Shown in pieces: positions 17,383 through 25,885 of a stretch of 64,000 nt of DNA. This DNA is from Larkinella terrae. GTDB lineage: Bacteria > Bacteroidota > Bacteroidia > Cytophagales > Spirosomataceae. How positions within the stretch are numbered: position 1 is the stretch's first letter; every line of letters begins with the position of its first letter. Location of the stretch: positions 1,074,448 to 1,138,447 of the forward strand of contig NZ_WJXZ01000014.1 in NCBI RefSeq assembly GCF_009668025.1, in the 5' to 3' direction. A program made the position numbers and the translations under genes. The notes under the pieces were generated by a model. It worked only from the letters and a program-made list of their open reading frames with translations, did not search any database and was not told the DNA's origin.

Positions 17383-17772
17383 GTGCAATTGGCACTTGAT
17401 TTGTTTATAAAAAAGGCAATAAGCTACGAAGCACAAATCATGAAACGATTCTCATCCGCAGAAGAATTAAACGACTTTTGGTGTTCTTTTACCAACTATG
17501 GATTTGTCGGTGGCAACCACATTGTCCAATGGAATCAGAACTTTGCCATTCAGGATGAAGAACGCTTTATTCGAGTTTTTAAAACGGTCCTCTGGCACGT
17601 CATGGACACCGATTTGACGGCGGATTTTAATAGTATCTTACTCTATTACAACAAGGGTGATTTGGCGTTGTATATCCGTATCGTGAATGCTTATACTGCC
17701 TGGTTTTATACGACTCTTCAAAATCTGTTAGATAAACTCAAAAAACCGGAAGTATCCCCTGATGCAACATAA
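17383..17772 (+). CDS. Hypothetical protein
   Basis: An open frame of 129 codons from a GTG; an ATG at 17440 (MKRFSSAEELNDFW) may be the real start, giving about 110 residues. The product is rich in aromatic residues (NDFWCSFTNYGFVGGNHIVQWNQNF; VNAYTAWFYTTLQNLLDKLKK) with no signal peptide or membrane helix. I do not recognise a family. It stands alone between the metal operon and a minus-strand small gene. Its acid/amide-rich, compact composition looks like a real small soluble protein, but coding status rests only on frame length and composition. Confidence 0.55.
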   Translation: MQLALDLFIKKAISYEAQIMKRFSSAEELNDFWCSFTNYGFVGGNHIVQWNQNFAIQDEERFIRVFKTVLWHVMDTDLTADFNSILLYYNKGDLALYIRIVNAYTAWFYTTLQNLLDKLKKPEVSPDAT

Positions 17773-17930
17773 TCCGGCTTTTTCAGTGATTCGGCGGGTT
17801 TGGTCACTGACCTCAATCCGTTGAACCCCTTCTCGTAAACGGCCGGTCCGATCCACCGGTTGCGGGCGCCGATTTTAAAGTTTTGCCGATGGAAAAGGCG
17901 GTTTTTAACGTCTAGTGCTACAAGGATCAA

Positions 17931-18275
17931 TCAGGCCAATCCCCGCTTCCTTCCAAAATAAATAGCCAGTGCAATCAATAAAAGTCCGGCGAATATTCCA
18001 ATGCCAGGATCTATGCGGGGGCCAGTGTCGGGTTCATCTCCAATATTCCCATCGGGTGATATGGCTACGATGTGATCAATTTGAGCAATACCGACGCATT
18101 TCTTTTTTTCTCCGATACCACAGCACAAAATGCCGTTTGGATGTAGCCCTATATACTCTTGCACCGCATCAACGGTCATACCGGGGCAATCCAATGTGTA
18201 CCCACTGGCTGTCGTGATTTTTGCACCGAAAGCAAGGGATGGGAACAGCAAAAGAATGAATAGTAATTTTTTCAT
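17931..18275 (-). CDS. Small exported protein with C-terminal membrane anchor
   Basis: The 114-residue product has a clear signal peptide (MKKLLFILLLFPSLAFGA), an extracytoplasmic domain with four cysteines (LDCPGM; LCCGIGEKKKCVG) and a C-terminal transmembrane helix (IGIFAGLLLIALAIYFGRKRG). That topology puts the Cys-rich domain in the periplasm, anchored in the inner membrane. No family is recognised. The cysteines could form two disulphides or bind metal; nothing in the context decides this. A perfect 18-bp hairpin lies just upstream. Confidence 0.65.
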   Translation of the reverse strand: MKKLLFILLLFPSLAFGAKITTASGYTLDCPGMTVDAVQEYIGLHPNGILCCGIGEKKKCVGIAQIDHIVAISPDGNIGDEPDTGPRIDPGIGIFAGLLLIALAIYFGRKRGLA

Positions 18276-18307
18276 AAAATGAGTTGATTTAAGTTAAGGG
18301 GTTAAAG

Positions 18308-18348
18308 ACCAGGCAATCAACTGTTTAGTCAACAGTTGATTGCCTGGT
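18308..18348. repeat. Perfect 18-bp inverted repeat (hairpin)
   Basis: ACCAGGCAATCAACTGTT at 18308-18325 is exactly complementary to 18331-18348, around the five-base loop TAGTC. It lies downstream of the lipoprotein gene ending at 18436 and 33 bases upstream of the start of the next gene, both on the minus strand. There is no T run after either arm, so it is not a canonical terminator. An mRNA-stabilising or attenuating hairpin between the two genes is possible. Confidence 0.85.
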
Positions 18349-18435
18349 GGCATAGTCTGTATATCAAACGGTAGAAATCAGAAAAACAATGACTTAATAA
18401 TAGGATCGAAGCACAATCCCCGATTCACAGTCTAT

Positions 18436-18900
18436 TCAGGGCTTCGACCTGACGCGCTTCTCCACAAACCTATCTCCTCCCCAGGTATCGGCTGCCATTT
18501 CTTTCCCGTTGCGGTCGAGCACCTTTTTGAAGCCCGAAAAAAGTAGCGTATCATCCTTTAGCTCCCAGCTCTGTACGTCAGAATAGCCGACCCAGGCCGT
18601 GTCGGAATAATAGCGAAATTTCTCGGTGTACTGATTGCCGTCCAGCGTGTAGGTACCACTTCCCGCACCATGAAAGCTTCCGTCCGGATTGTACATGATA
18701 AAGCTGAAAAAGCCATCATGAAACATCTTGAATTGTTCGGCACGTCGGGGCTTGGTGACCTTGCCATTGACCCGGTTTTCGACTAACTCCCAACTGCCTT
18801 CAATGGACGGCGGCCCGGAGCTTGCCTCGGCTGGCTGGTCTGTTTTCTGGCAGGCAGTTGCCAGGTACCCAAGAAGAATAAAGTAAAGGATAATTTTCAT
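18436..18900 (-). CDS. Lipocalin-like lipoprotein
   Basis: The 154-residue product is a lipoprotein with lipobox LATAC17. The mature part begins with a low-complexity linker and then SIEGSWELVENRVNG, the usual opening of small Bacteroidota lipocalin-like domains. Alternating strands follow (FFSFIMYNPDGSFHGAGSGTYTLDGNQYTEKFRYYSD, then DTLLFSGFKKVLDRNG). Such proteins are small beta-barrels that bind hydrophobic molecules or have no known ligand. It is likely transcribed alone or with the small gene downstream. Confidence 0.7.
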   Translation of the reverse strand: MKIILYFILLGYLATACQKTDQPAEASSGPPSIEGSWELVENRVNGKVTKPRRAEQFKMFHDGFFSFIMYNPDGSFHGAGSGTYTLDGNQYTEKFRYYSDTAWVGYSDVQSWELKDDTLLFSGFKKVLDRNGKEMAADTWGGDRFVEKRVRSKP

Positions 18901-19395
18901 GATCCGGGGTTTGGTTATTCGGTAAACCTACCCAGACAAAGAAGGATTAAATTGTAAAAATGCGACATTTTTGAGCGATCAAACGAGAAGAGTTGACCGG
19001 CAGTATAACCGGGTGATCTGGGGCTATGTGATTCTTGCAGGAATGGTAACGGCGACAGTGGAGATTATGGGTCCGGTAACGGCGATAAAAGTAAAAACCA
19101 CCAGCGTTACTAATCAAAAACACCTGGTTCTTCAATCGCAAGAACCTCACCAGGTATGTCAAAGTTTCAACGGGAGCGATAGCAGGATTCCGTAATTTTA
19201 CAATTAGTCATTTGAAAAACAAAAAGTCGCTGCTCCCAAAATAAACCCCAATCTCTCTGCTTACCGCTTAATCTGCTGTATCAAAAAAGAAAAGTGGTAA
19301 CAGGAGGATAAAAAGCCCAATTTTATGTATCAAATCTTGTATTAAACAAAAAAGCCCATTCGTTTCGGAATGGGCTAATGGATTGATTATCAATG
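18901..19395. other. Intergenic region upstream of the lipoprotein, up to the tRNA
   Basis: About 495 bases without a supported gene. Short frames exist on both strands but resemble nothing and lack start signals. The only assigned element is the tRNA terminator at 19348-19376. A short direct repeat GGTAACGGCGA occurs twice near 19045-19085, with no evident meaning. Confidence 0.5.
19348..19376 (-). terminator. Rho-independent terminator of tRNA-Arg
   Basis: On the minus strand AGCCCATTC (19376-19368) pairs with GAATGGGCT (19361-19353) and is followed by a run of T. It lies 20 bases past the 3' end of the tRNA gene, in the right orientation to end its transcript. Confidence 0.75.
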
Positions 19396-19469
19396 TGCAC
19401 TCGTAGGGATTCGAACCCCAAACCTCCTGATCCGTAGTCAGGTGCTCTATCCAATTGAGCTACGAATGC
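19396..19469 (-). tRNA. tRNA-Arg (anticodon ACG)
   Basis: The 74-base gene folds into a full cloverleaf. The acceptor stem GCATTCG/CGAGTGC has one G-T pair, the D arm is GCTC/GAGC, the anticodon stem is CCTGA/TCAGG with loop CTACGGA, and the T arm is TGGGG/CCCTA around TTCGAAT. Loop position 34-36 reads ACG, so it decodes CGN arginine codons after A34-to-inosine editing. The discriminator base is A and CCA is not encoded. A terminator follows. Confidence 0.95.
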
Positions 19470-19541
19470 ATTTCCCGTGTTGGGACTGCAAAAGTAAGAC
19501 AAAAAAGATAAGATTCAAAAAGCCGGTCAGAAATTTATCGG

Positions 19542-20336
19542 TCATTTTCCCGTAAAAATGGGTTTCCGTTTCATCAGGAACGCCGTAATGCCCTCGGCCG
19601 CATCCCGCGATTGGCCCAGTTGATTCTGATACTGAGCTTCTTGCTCCAGTTGCGTCTCCAGATCGGTGTACAGTGATTGATTCAGGGCCAGTTTCATCAA
19701 CCCAATGGCCTGGGTAGGTGCGGTGGCGTAATAAGCAACGGTTTCGGCCACGGCCGCATCCAATTCCTGCGCCGGAACCGAACGCGACACCAGTCCTAAC
19801 CGGGTGGCTTCCGGACCATACACCCGCCGACCGGTGCTGCACAACTCAAACGCCTGCTGTGAACCCAACAGGCGGGGTAGAAAGAACGTGGAGCCCGCGT
19901 CAGGCATCAGGCCAATGCCTACAAACAACAAGGATAAATAAGCTTCGTCGGCGGCAAGCACCACATCGCAGGCCAGCGCCAGAGAACATCCGGCACCCGC
20001 AGCAACCCCGTTCAGGCGACAGATCACCGGTTTTGGCAAATTCCGAATGGCGCGGACCATCGGATGATAGGTGGTTCGCAACAGCTCGCCCATCGAAAAA
20101 CCGCTGGTGTTCTGAAGCTGGCCAGCCGCTTCTTTCAAATCCGCACCGGAACAAAACGCTTTGTCGCCCATGCCCGTCAACACCACCGCCCGCACGGTTT
20201 CGTCGGCCCCGGCGGCTTCCATCGCGCGGGTAATTTCCTGAATCAGGGCTGGACTCAGGGCGTTGTGAACCTGCGGCCGATTGAGCGTAATGCGGCAAAT
20301 ACCGTCCGAAACCGCGTATAAGAGGTGTGCGTACAT
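19542..20336 (-). CDS. Enoyl-CoA hydratase/isomerase family protein (PaaG-like)
   Basis: A crotonase-fold protein of 264 residues. The CoA-binding and oxyanion-hole elements are ITLNRPQVHNALS, AFCSGADLKEAAG and GVAAGAGCSLALACDVVLAA. The active-site loop reads GIGLMPDAGSTFFLPRLLG, the form seen in PaaG-type isomerases of phenylacetate breakdown, where an Asp replaces the second Glu of hydratases. General enoyl-CoA hydratase function in fatty acid or aromatic acid oxidation is also possible, because no other paa genes are nearby. It is a lone minus-strand gene. Confidence 0.9.
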   Translation of the reverse strand: MYAHLLYAVSDGICRITLNRPQVHNALSPALIQEITRAMEAAGADETVRAVVLTGMGDKAFCSGADLKEAAGQLQNTSGFSMGELLRTTYHPMVRAIRNLPKPVICRLNGVAAGAGCSLALACDVVLAADEAYLSLLFVGIGLMPDAGSTFFLPRLLGSQQAFELCSTGRRVYGPEATRLGLVSRSVPAQELDAAVAETVAYYATAPTQAIGLMKLALNQSLYTDLETQLEQEAQYQNQLGQSRDAAEGITAFLMKRKPIFTGK

Positions 20337-20353
20337 TTTGGTTTGTTGGTTAA

Positions 20354-20423
20354 AGTTTATGGTTGAAAAACGTATGCTGTGATTCCCGGCGTACTAAAAA
20401 CCATGAACGCTGAACCATAAACT
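20354..20423. repeat. Short intergenic inverted repeat
   Basis: AGTTTATGGTT (20354-20364) and AACCATAAACT (20413-20423) are exact inverted copies flanking a 48-base centre, between the PAP2-like and enoyl-CoA hydratase genes. The wording resembles part of the larger hairpin at 24353-24443 (GGTTTATGGTTTTC), so it may be a diverged member of the same kind of element. Confidence 0.5.
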
Positions 20424-20427
20424 AATA

Positions 20428-21117
20428 TCAAACCATCAACAGCACCGTTGCCAGACTGACCGCCAGACCGAGCGCCATGCCGGCCGCGATTTGCGGGGGC
20501 GTGTGGGCGTTCAGATTCAAACGGGCGGTGGCCAGCAATCCCGCCAGAACAATGATGGCGACCAGCGGATAGAGCAGACTCACTTCACCGGTTTTGATGG
20601 CGATCCCCAGCAGTGCTCCGGCAATGCCGCTGATGCCGACGCTGTGAGCGCTGATTTTCCAGAACAGACTGATCAGGCCAACCAGCGTAACCGAAACGGT
20701 GATACTGCCCAGCACAATGCCAATTTCGGGCGCCATATCGGAGAGTTCGGGCAATCGAAAGGTAAATAGTAGCGTCGTGGTCGTATAGAGCAGCGCGGTC
20801 ATGAAATACGGCAGCCGCCGGTCCTGCAACTCGTTCATGTGCAGGCTGCGGACGTGCCCCGTGCGGTATAACAGGTAAATCAGAAAGGCCGGAACGAAAA
20901 ACGTACTGATGCAGACCAGCATCAGCAGACTGAGTTTGAACGGGGTGCCAAACGCGCTGACGCCAATGGCGCCCGGCGCGCCAAACAGCAGGATGCTGAA
21001 TAAGATGGTGGGCATCAGCAGCGGATGAAAAACCGCCGACAGGGCGCGGGAAAGCGTAATGCTCAGGTCTTCAGTTTTCGGTTTTGGCTCTTCGGTCAAC
21101 CGTTCCTCGTTAATCAT
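20428..21117 (-). CDS. PAP2-like integral membrane protein
   Basis: The 229-residue product has about six hydrophobic helices after a short charged N-terminus. Near residue 155-165 it reads KISAHSVGISG, matching the first His-containing motif of membrane PAP2 (phosphatidic acid phosphatase type 2) relatives. RLNLNAHTPPQIAAGMALG near 205 corresponds to the last motif with its His. The upstream KxxxxxxRP motif of active phosphatases is not evident, so catalytic activity is uncertain. It sits 64 bases downstream of rpoN on the same strand and may be co-transcribed with it. Confidence 0.65.
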   Translation of the reverse strand: MINEERLTEEPKPKTEDLSITLSRALSAVFHPLLMPTILFSILLFGAPGAIGVSAFGTPFKLSLLMLVCISTFFVPAFLIYLLYRTGHVRSLHMNELQDRRLPYFMTALLYTTTTLLFTFRLPELSDMAPEIGIVLGSITVSVTLVGLISLFWKISAHSVGISGIAGALLGIAIKTGEVSLLYPLVAIIVLAGLLATARLNLNAHTPPQIAAGMALGLAVSLATVLLMV

Positions 21118-21181
21118 TCAACAAAATTAACAAAGCTTGGCGATTTGATCGCAAAAACCGCCAGCTCAAAACCGGAAACCG

Positions 21182-22636
21182 TTATAATTGCTTCCGCAGC
21201 CGGGCCACGGGAATGTTCAACTGCTCGCGGTATTTGGCCACGGTTCGGCGGGCAATGTTGTAACCGCGCTCGTTGAGCATCTTTTCGAGTTTATCGTCCG
21301 ACAGCGGATTGCCTTTGGGCTCCTGGTCGATAAATTCCTTCAAAATGTTTTTCACTTCCCGGCTGCTGACGTCCTCACCCGAGTCGGTGGCAATCCCTTC
21401 GGAGAAAAAGTATTTGAGGGGATAAATGCCGAATTCGGTCTGTACAGCTTTGCTGTTGGCCACCCGCGAAACCGTCGACACGTCCATGTCGATCAGGTTG
21501 GCGATGTCTTTCAGAATCATCGGGTGCAGTTTGTTCTCGTCGCCCTCCAGGAAAAAGTCGTACTGAAACTTGACGATGGCGTTCATCGTCTTCAGCAACG
21601 TGGCCTGGCGCTGTTTGATGGCGTCGATAAACCACTTGGCGGCATCCAGTTTCTGTTTGACAAACGAGACGGTTTCTTTCAGCGAGCGGTTATTTTTATC
21701 GCTCTTTTCATAAGTATCCAGCATGTCGGCAAACGACCGGCTGATGCGCAGTTCCGGGGCGTTGCGCGAGTTGAGCGTGAGTTCAATTTTTCCGGCATTG
21801 TTGGTCAGGATAAAGTCCGGAATCAGGTACTGAACCGCGCCGTCTTCGCCCTCCACCGAACCCGGTTTCGGATTCAGTTTCGTAATTACCTGAACCACTT
21901 TCTTTAACTGTTCTTCGGTAATATTCAGCCGTTTCTGAATCTTGTCGTAATGCTTTTTAGAAAATTCCTCGAAGAGATCTTCAATGATGCGGATGGCGAG
22001 CGGAACGGCCGGATCGCTCGTGTCCTTCCGCTGTAATTGCAGCAGCAGACATTCCTGCAACGACCGGGCGGCAATCCCCGGAGGATCAAAGGTTTGAATC
22101 CGTTTCAGAACGGTTTCCAGTTCGTCGGTATCCGTAAAAATGCTGTGCGAAAAAGCCAGGTCGTTCACAATGGCCTGCATCGACCGCCGAATGTATCCGT
22201 CGTTTTCAATACTGCCAATGAGCTGCATGCCAATCACTTCCTGCCGGTCATCGAGGTTCAGATAACCGAATTGCTGCATCAAGGTGTCGGTCAGGGTCGA
22301 GCGGTTGGCCACCGGCATTTCCCGGTCTTCTTCGGCGTAATTGCCGTCGCCCTGCATTTTGTACCCGTTATAGTCGTCTTCGTTCAGGTAACTTCCCAGA
22401 TCGACCTCGTCATTTTTCTCCTTATAATCATCGTCGTATTCGTCCGAATACGGGTCGTCGGCATTTGATTCTTCATAGTCCGTATCGAGCCCTTCTTCAA
22501 GCGCCGGGTTGATCTCTAACTCTTCTTCGATACGGGTTTCCAGTTCGGCAGTCGGAATCTGCAACAGTTTAATAAACTGAATCTGTTGCGGAGACAGTTT
22601 TTGCTGAAGAGATTGGGTAAGGCTGAGTCTTTGCAT
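21182..22636 (-). CDS. rpoN: RNA polymerase sigma-54 factor
   Basis: The 484-residue protein has all three sigma-54 regions. The Gln/Leu-rich activator-interacting N-terminus reads RLSLTQSLQQKLSPQQIQFIKLLQ. The acidic region II contains YEESNADDPYSDEYDDDYKE. The core-binding and DNA-binding parts include FDPPGIAARSLQECLLLQLQ. The RpoN box ARRTVAKYR lies near the C-terminus, followed by LNIPVARLRKQL. Sigma-54 directs transcription from -24/-12 promoters with AAA+ activators; no activator gene is in this window. Start at the ATG at 22636, immediately before the conserved QRLSL. Confidence 0.97.
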   Translation of the reverse strand: MQRLSLTQSLQQKLSPQQIQFIKLLQIPTAELETRIEEELEINPALEEGLDTDYEESNADDPYSDEYDDDYKEKNDEVDLGSYLNEDDYNGYKMQGDGNYAEEDREMPVANRSTLTDTLMQQFGYLNLDDRQEVIGMQLIGSIENDGYIRRSMQAIVNDLAFSHSIFTDTDELETVLKRIQTFDPPGIAARSLQECLLLQLQRKDTSDPAVPLAIRIIEDLFEEFSKKHYDKIQKRLNITEEQLKKVVQVITKLNPKPGSVEGEDGAVQYLIPDFILTNNAGKIELTLNSRNAPELRISRSFADMLDTYEKSDKNNRSLKETVSFVKQKLDAAKWFIDAIKQRQATLLKTMNAIVKFQYDFFLEGDENKLHPMILKDIANLIDMDVSTVSRVANSKAVQTEFGIYPLKYFFSEGIATDSGEDVSSREVKNILKEFIDQEPKGNPLSDDKLEKMLNERGYNIARRTVAKYREQLNIPVARLRKQL

Positions 22637-22892
22637 AATAACGTACTGTATTCGCGAACCATGAAATCCTGACTCGGGTACTCATGGACGCGCCCATCAA
22701 ATTCTAGACCAATTTTAAAAAAAAATGTTTTACGTCCTACTTAATTTTATTTTAATCAAGCCAATATTTTGATAGTGAATGTGTTATATATTGAAGTTTC
22801 TAGTAACTGGTTTTTTGCTTCTTGGAAAAACCGCTTCATATTTCGGCGAATGACGTAACTTTACGGCCGTCTTTCACTTATTACTTTTTAGA

Positions 22893-24347
22893 ATGAGTCT
22901 GATACCTGTCAAACAACTACTCGCGTCTGAAACGACCGGTCATATCGTCACTGTCAAAGGCTGGGTTCGCACCAAGCGCGAAAGTAAAAATGCCATTTTT
23001 ATTGCCATCAACGACGGCTCTACCATCCATAACATTCAGGCCGTGGCCGAACCGGGGCAGTTTGGCGAAGACACCATCCGGCTGGTCACAACCGGAGCCT
23101 GCGTGGCCATCACCGGAACGCTGGTCGAGTCGCAGGGTTCGGGGCAGAAAGTGGAAGTGAAGGCGACAGACATTCATATTTACGGCCCCGCCGATCCGGA
23201 AAAATATCCGCTGCAACCCAAGAAACATTCCATGGAGTTTCTGCGGGAAATTGCCCACCTGCGTCCCCGGACCAACACGTTCAGTGCGGTTTTGCGGATC
23301 CGCCACGCGCTGGCCTTTGCCGTGCATAAGTACTTCAACGACAACGGTTTCTTCTACCTGCATACGCCCATCATCACGGCTTCGGATGCCGAAGGTGCGG
23401 GCGAAATGTTCCGCGTGACGACGCTGGACCTCAACAAACCGCCCCGCACGGAAGAGGGTGACATCGATTTTAAGCAGGACTTTTTCGGGCGCGAAACCAA
23501 CCTGACGGTTTCGGGACAGCTCGAAGGCGAACTCGGTGCGCTGGCCTTATCAAAAATCTATACATTCGGTCCGACGTTCCGCGCCGAAAATTCCAACACC
23601 ACCCGCCACTTGGCCGAGTTCTGGATGATCGAGCCCGAAATGGCCTTTTATGAGCTGGAAGACAACATGAATCTGGCTGAGGATTTTGTAAAAACCGTCA
23701 TCGGTTACGCCCTGGAGCATTGCGCCGACGATCTGGCGTTTTTGCAAAACCGCCTGATCGAAGAGGAAAAATCCAAACCCCAGGCCGACCGCAGTCCGAT
23801 GCCGCTGCTCGACAAGCTCGCTTTTGTGGTTAACAACGATTTTCAGCGCCTGACCTACACCGAAGCGATCAACATTCTGTTGCAATCCAAACCGCACAAG
23901 GAAAAGAAATTTCAATATCCGGTGGGCTGGGGAATCGATCTGCAATCCGAACACGAGCGGTTTCTGGTCGAGAAGCACTTCAAAAAACCGGTTATCCTCA
24001 CCAATTACCCCCGCGAAATCAAGTCGTTCTACATGAAACAGGACGAGGTAAACGACTCAGCGCCGGGCCCGACGGTTCGGGCAATGGACGTTCTGTTCCC
24101 CGGAATCGGCGAAATCATCGGCGGTTCGCAGCGCGAAGAAAACTACGAAAAACTGATGGCCCGGATTCAGGAAGTCGGCATCGATCCGTCCAACCTCTGG
24201 TGGTTTCTCGAAACCCGGCAGTTCGGCTCGGCCCCGCACTCCGGTTTCGGACTGGGCTTCGAACGGCTGGTACTATTCGTCACCGGCATGGGCAACATCC
24301 GTGACGTTATTCCCTTCCCCCGAACGCCAAAAAGCGCCGAGTTTTAA
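22893..24347 (+). CDS. asnS: Asparaginyl-tRNA synthetase
   Basis: A class IIb aminoacyl-tRNA synthetase of 484 residues. The N-terminal OB fold ([24 protein letters not shown]) binds the anticodon. Motif 2 lies in [26 protein letters not shown], and motif 3 ends the protein in [27 protein letters not shown]. The long insertion after motif 2 and [20 protein letters not shown] are typical of AsnRS, as opposed to AspRS. It is a housekeeping gene transcribed divergently from rpoN and ends facing the Lys-rich secreted protein gene across a long hairpin. Confidence 0.97.
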   Translation: MSLIPVKQLLASETTGHIVTVKGWVRTKRESKNAIFIAINDGSTIHNIQAVAEPGQFGEDTIRLVTTGACVAITGTLVESQGSGQKVEVKATDIHIYGPADPEKYPLQPKKHSMEFLREIAHLRPRTNTFSAVLRIRHALAFAVHKYFNDNGFFYLHTPIITASDAEGAGEMFRVTTLDLNKPPRTEEGDIDFKQDFFGRETNLTVSGQLEGELGALALSKIYTFGPTFRAENSNTTRHLAEFWMIEPEMAFYELEDNMNLAEDFVKTVIGYALEHCADDLAFLQNRLIEEEKSKPQADRSPMPLLDKLAFVVNNDFQRLTYTEAINILLQSKPHKEKKFQYPVGWGIDLQSEHERFLVEKHFKKPVILTNYPREIKSFYMKQDEVNDSAPGPTVRAMDVLFPGIGEIIGGSQREENYEKLMARIQEVGIDPSNLWWFLETRQFGSAPHSGFGLGFERLVLFVTGMGNIRDVIPFPRTPKSAEF

Positions 24348-24352
24348 GAACG

Positions 24353-24443
24353 GTTTACGGCATTCGGTTTACGGTTTTCAGTAGCTGACGCAAGAACTAA
24401 AAACGCGTCAGCTACTGAAAACCATAAACCGAATACCGTAAAC
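24353..24443. repeat. 39-bp near-perfect inverted repeat between convergent genes
   Basis: Arms 24353-24391 and 24405-24443 are complementary over all 39 positions, allowing two G-U pairs, around a 13-base loop (AAGAACTAAAAAC). The left arm starts five bases after the asnS stop codon. The right arm ends three bases before the original (read-through) stop codon of the convergent gene. It probably works as a bidirectional terminator or is a mobile REP-like element. Confidence 0.9.
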
Positions 24444-24494
24444 TATTCACTTATTACTGCTCAGATACCGCTTGTTACCGGCTTTGGTGATGTA

Positions 24495-25004
24495 TTATTT
24501 TCCTCCGCGCGGACCGGTGTAAACCGTCTCGCCATTGGGGCCTTTCTGGCTCGCATCGACGGACGCTTTGTAATCGGCAGGGGAGGCCTTGACCTCTTTC
24601 TCCGGTTTTTCAGCCTTTTCGGCTTTTTCCTTTTTCTCCGGCTTTTCTTTCTTCTCGGTTTTTTCGGCCTTTTCCGGTTTTTCGAGTTTTTCTGCTTTAT
24701 CTACTTTTTCTTTTTTCTCCTTCTTCTCTTTTTTCTCCGCTTTTTCCTCATCGGTCATGGCGGCTTTTTTAGCTTTCTTCTCAGCTTTGGCGGCTGCCTT
24801 TTGCTCGTCAGTCATCGCAGCTTTGGCGGCCTTTTTCTCGGCTTTCGCTTTTTTCTCTTCCTCAGTCAGCGGAGCTTTGTCTTTTTTCTTGTCCGATTTT
24901 TCCTTCTTCGTTTTTTCTTTCTTTTCCTTGGCGTCCTGCGCGAACGAGTCGAGTGTGAAAGTCAGACCCAGCAAGAGCAGCAGAATGGAGAGCGTCTTTT
25001 TCAT
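24495..25004 (-). CDS. Secreted Lys/Glu-rich protein with truncated GPRGGK motif
   Basis: A 169-residue exported protein (signal peptide MKKTLSILLLLLGLTFTLDSFAQ) whose middle is almost entirely Lys, Glu and Ala, including two AAMTDE[QE]KA repeats and many KEKxEK units. The C-terminus reads SQKGPNGETVYTGPRGGK, the start of the short motif known as the PBCV-type basic adaptor. Then a TAA interrupts the frame. After that stop the same frame continues with YITKAGNKRYLSSNK and ends in TGA at 24447, matching the complete end of the neighbouring paralogue. The stop therefore replaces a Tyr codon (TAC to TAA). Function is unknown; strong basicity suggests binding to an acidic polymer or surface. Confidence 0.75.
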   Translation of the reverse strand: MKKTLSILLLLLGLTFTLDSFAQDAKEKKEKTKKEKSDKKKDKAPLTEEEKKAKAEKKAAKAAMTDEQKAAAKAEKKAKKAAMTDEEKAEKKEKKEKKEKVDKAEKLEKPEKAEKTEKKEKPEKKEKAEKAEKPEKEVKASPADYKASVDASQKGPNGETVYTGPRGGK

Positions 25005-25183
25005 CTTTGGAAGCGTTATGGTGGTTAGTTGTCCTTCGGCCCAGGGTTTTGACCGAAAGAATTGGGTATTTGAAATTAATTGCTTGTCGAACGAAATTTA
25101 ATCCAATATTTCCGTCCGCCAAAATAGAAGAGGGTGCAAAATCAGATTAAATTTTGCACCCTCGGATTCATCGGCCCGCCGAC

Positions 25184-25702
25184 TTAGTTACTGCTCAAAT
25201 ACCGCTTGTTACCGGCTTTGGTAATGTAGTATTTTCCTCCGCGCGGACCCGAATAAACCGTTTCACCGGCGGGGCCTTTCTGGCTTTTGTCAACCGCGGC
25301 TTTGTAATCTTCCGGGACGGCTTTTACTTCTTTTTCAACTTTAGCGGTTTTGGTTTCTGATTTCGCGGTTTTGCTTTTGAACGTTCCATCCGCGTTCCGT
25401 TCGGCGGTAGCGGTTTTCGTTTCCGACTTCTCGGCTTTCTTAAAAGTACCATCCGCATTGCGGGCGACCGTAGCGGTTTTGGTCTCCGATTTTTCGGCTT
25501 TCTTGAAGGTACCGTCCGGGTTGCGGGCTGGTTGATCGGTTTTGGCTTCCTTCATGGCCGCCTTGTTGTCCGGATTATCGGCGGCTTTTTTTGCGGCTTT
25601 GGATTCTTTCTTCGCTATTTTAGCTTCCGAGGGCGTCTGTCCCGATACGCGAACAACCGTCAGCGTGAACAGAAAACAGAGAATAATGAGTGCGTTTTTC
25701 AT
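25184..25702 (-). CDS. Secreted repeat protein with C-terminal GPRGGKYYITKxGNKRYL motif
   Basis: A 172-residue exported protein (signal peptide ending near SGQ22). Residues 60-121 hold three 21-residue repeats beginning RNxDGTFK and rich in Lys, Ser and Thr. The C-terminus reads SQKGPAGETVYSGPRGGK and continues YYITKAGNKRYLSS. It resembles the PBCV-specific basic adaptor motif, first noted fused to many chlorovirus proteins and also found in bacteria. The gene upstream of asnS's hairpin encodes a paralogue with the same ending. Both are likely extracytoplasmic; the exact role is unknown. Confidence 0.75.
   Translation of the reverse strand: MKNALIILCFLFTLTVVRVSGQTPSEAKIAKKESKAAKKAADNPDNKAAMKEAKTDQPARNPDGTFKKAEKSETKTATVARNADGTFKKAEKSETKTATAERNADGTFKSKTAKSETKTAKVEKEVKAVPEDYKAAVDKSQKGPAGETVYSGPRGGKYYITKAGNKRYLSSN
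25340..25525 (-). repeat. Three tandem 63-bp coding repeats
   Basis: Within the secreted repeat protein, three consecutive units each encode about 21 residues starting RN(P/A)DGTFK and ending SETKTA(T/K). The DNA copies are close to identical, including the GTTTTCGTTTCCGACTTCTC-type stretch on the plus strand, which suggests recent duplication. Copy number may vary between strains. Confidence 0.7.
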
Positions 25703-25885
25703 AAGAAAGTAAATCGGTTAAGTGATGAATTGACGCTAAATTCAGGATTAATTATTATTTTTACAGTATTTAATTAGGAAAAACATAGTATTTCAGGCCA
25801 CAATGACTAAAATCATCTGCTGATTATAGTAAATCCAAAAAACCGGTCGCTTTGTTTTTCAAGTCTGATTACTATTGTGATTGCA

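Noticed and set aside
19718-20233. A 171-codon plus-strand frame over the enoyl-CoA hydratase gene
   Set aside because: The minus-strand crotonase motifs are unmistakable; the plus frame is Pro/Arg-rich noise.
22640-22892. Promoter elements upstream of asnS (TAACTTTA near 22856)
   Set aside because: One position off the TAnnTTTG consensus and no matching -33 element at the right distance.
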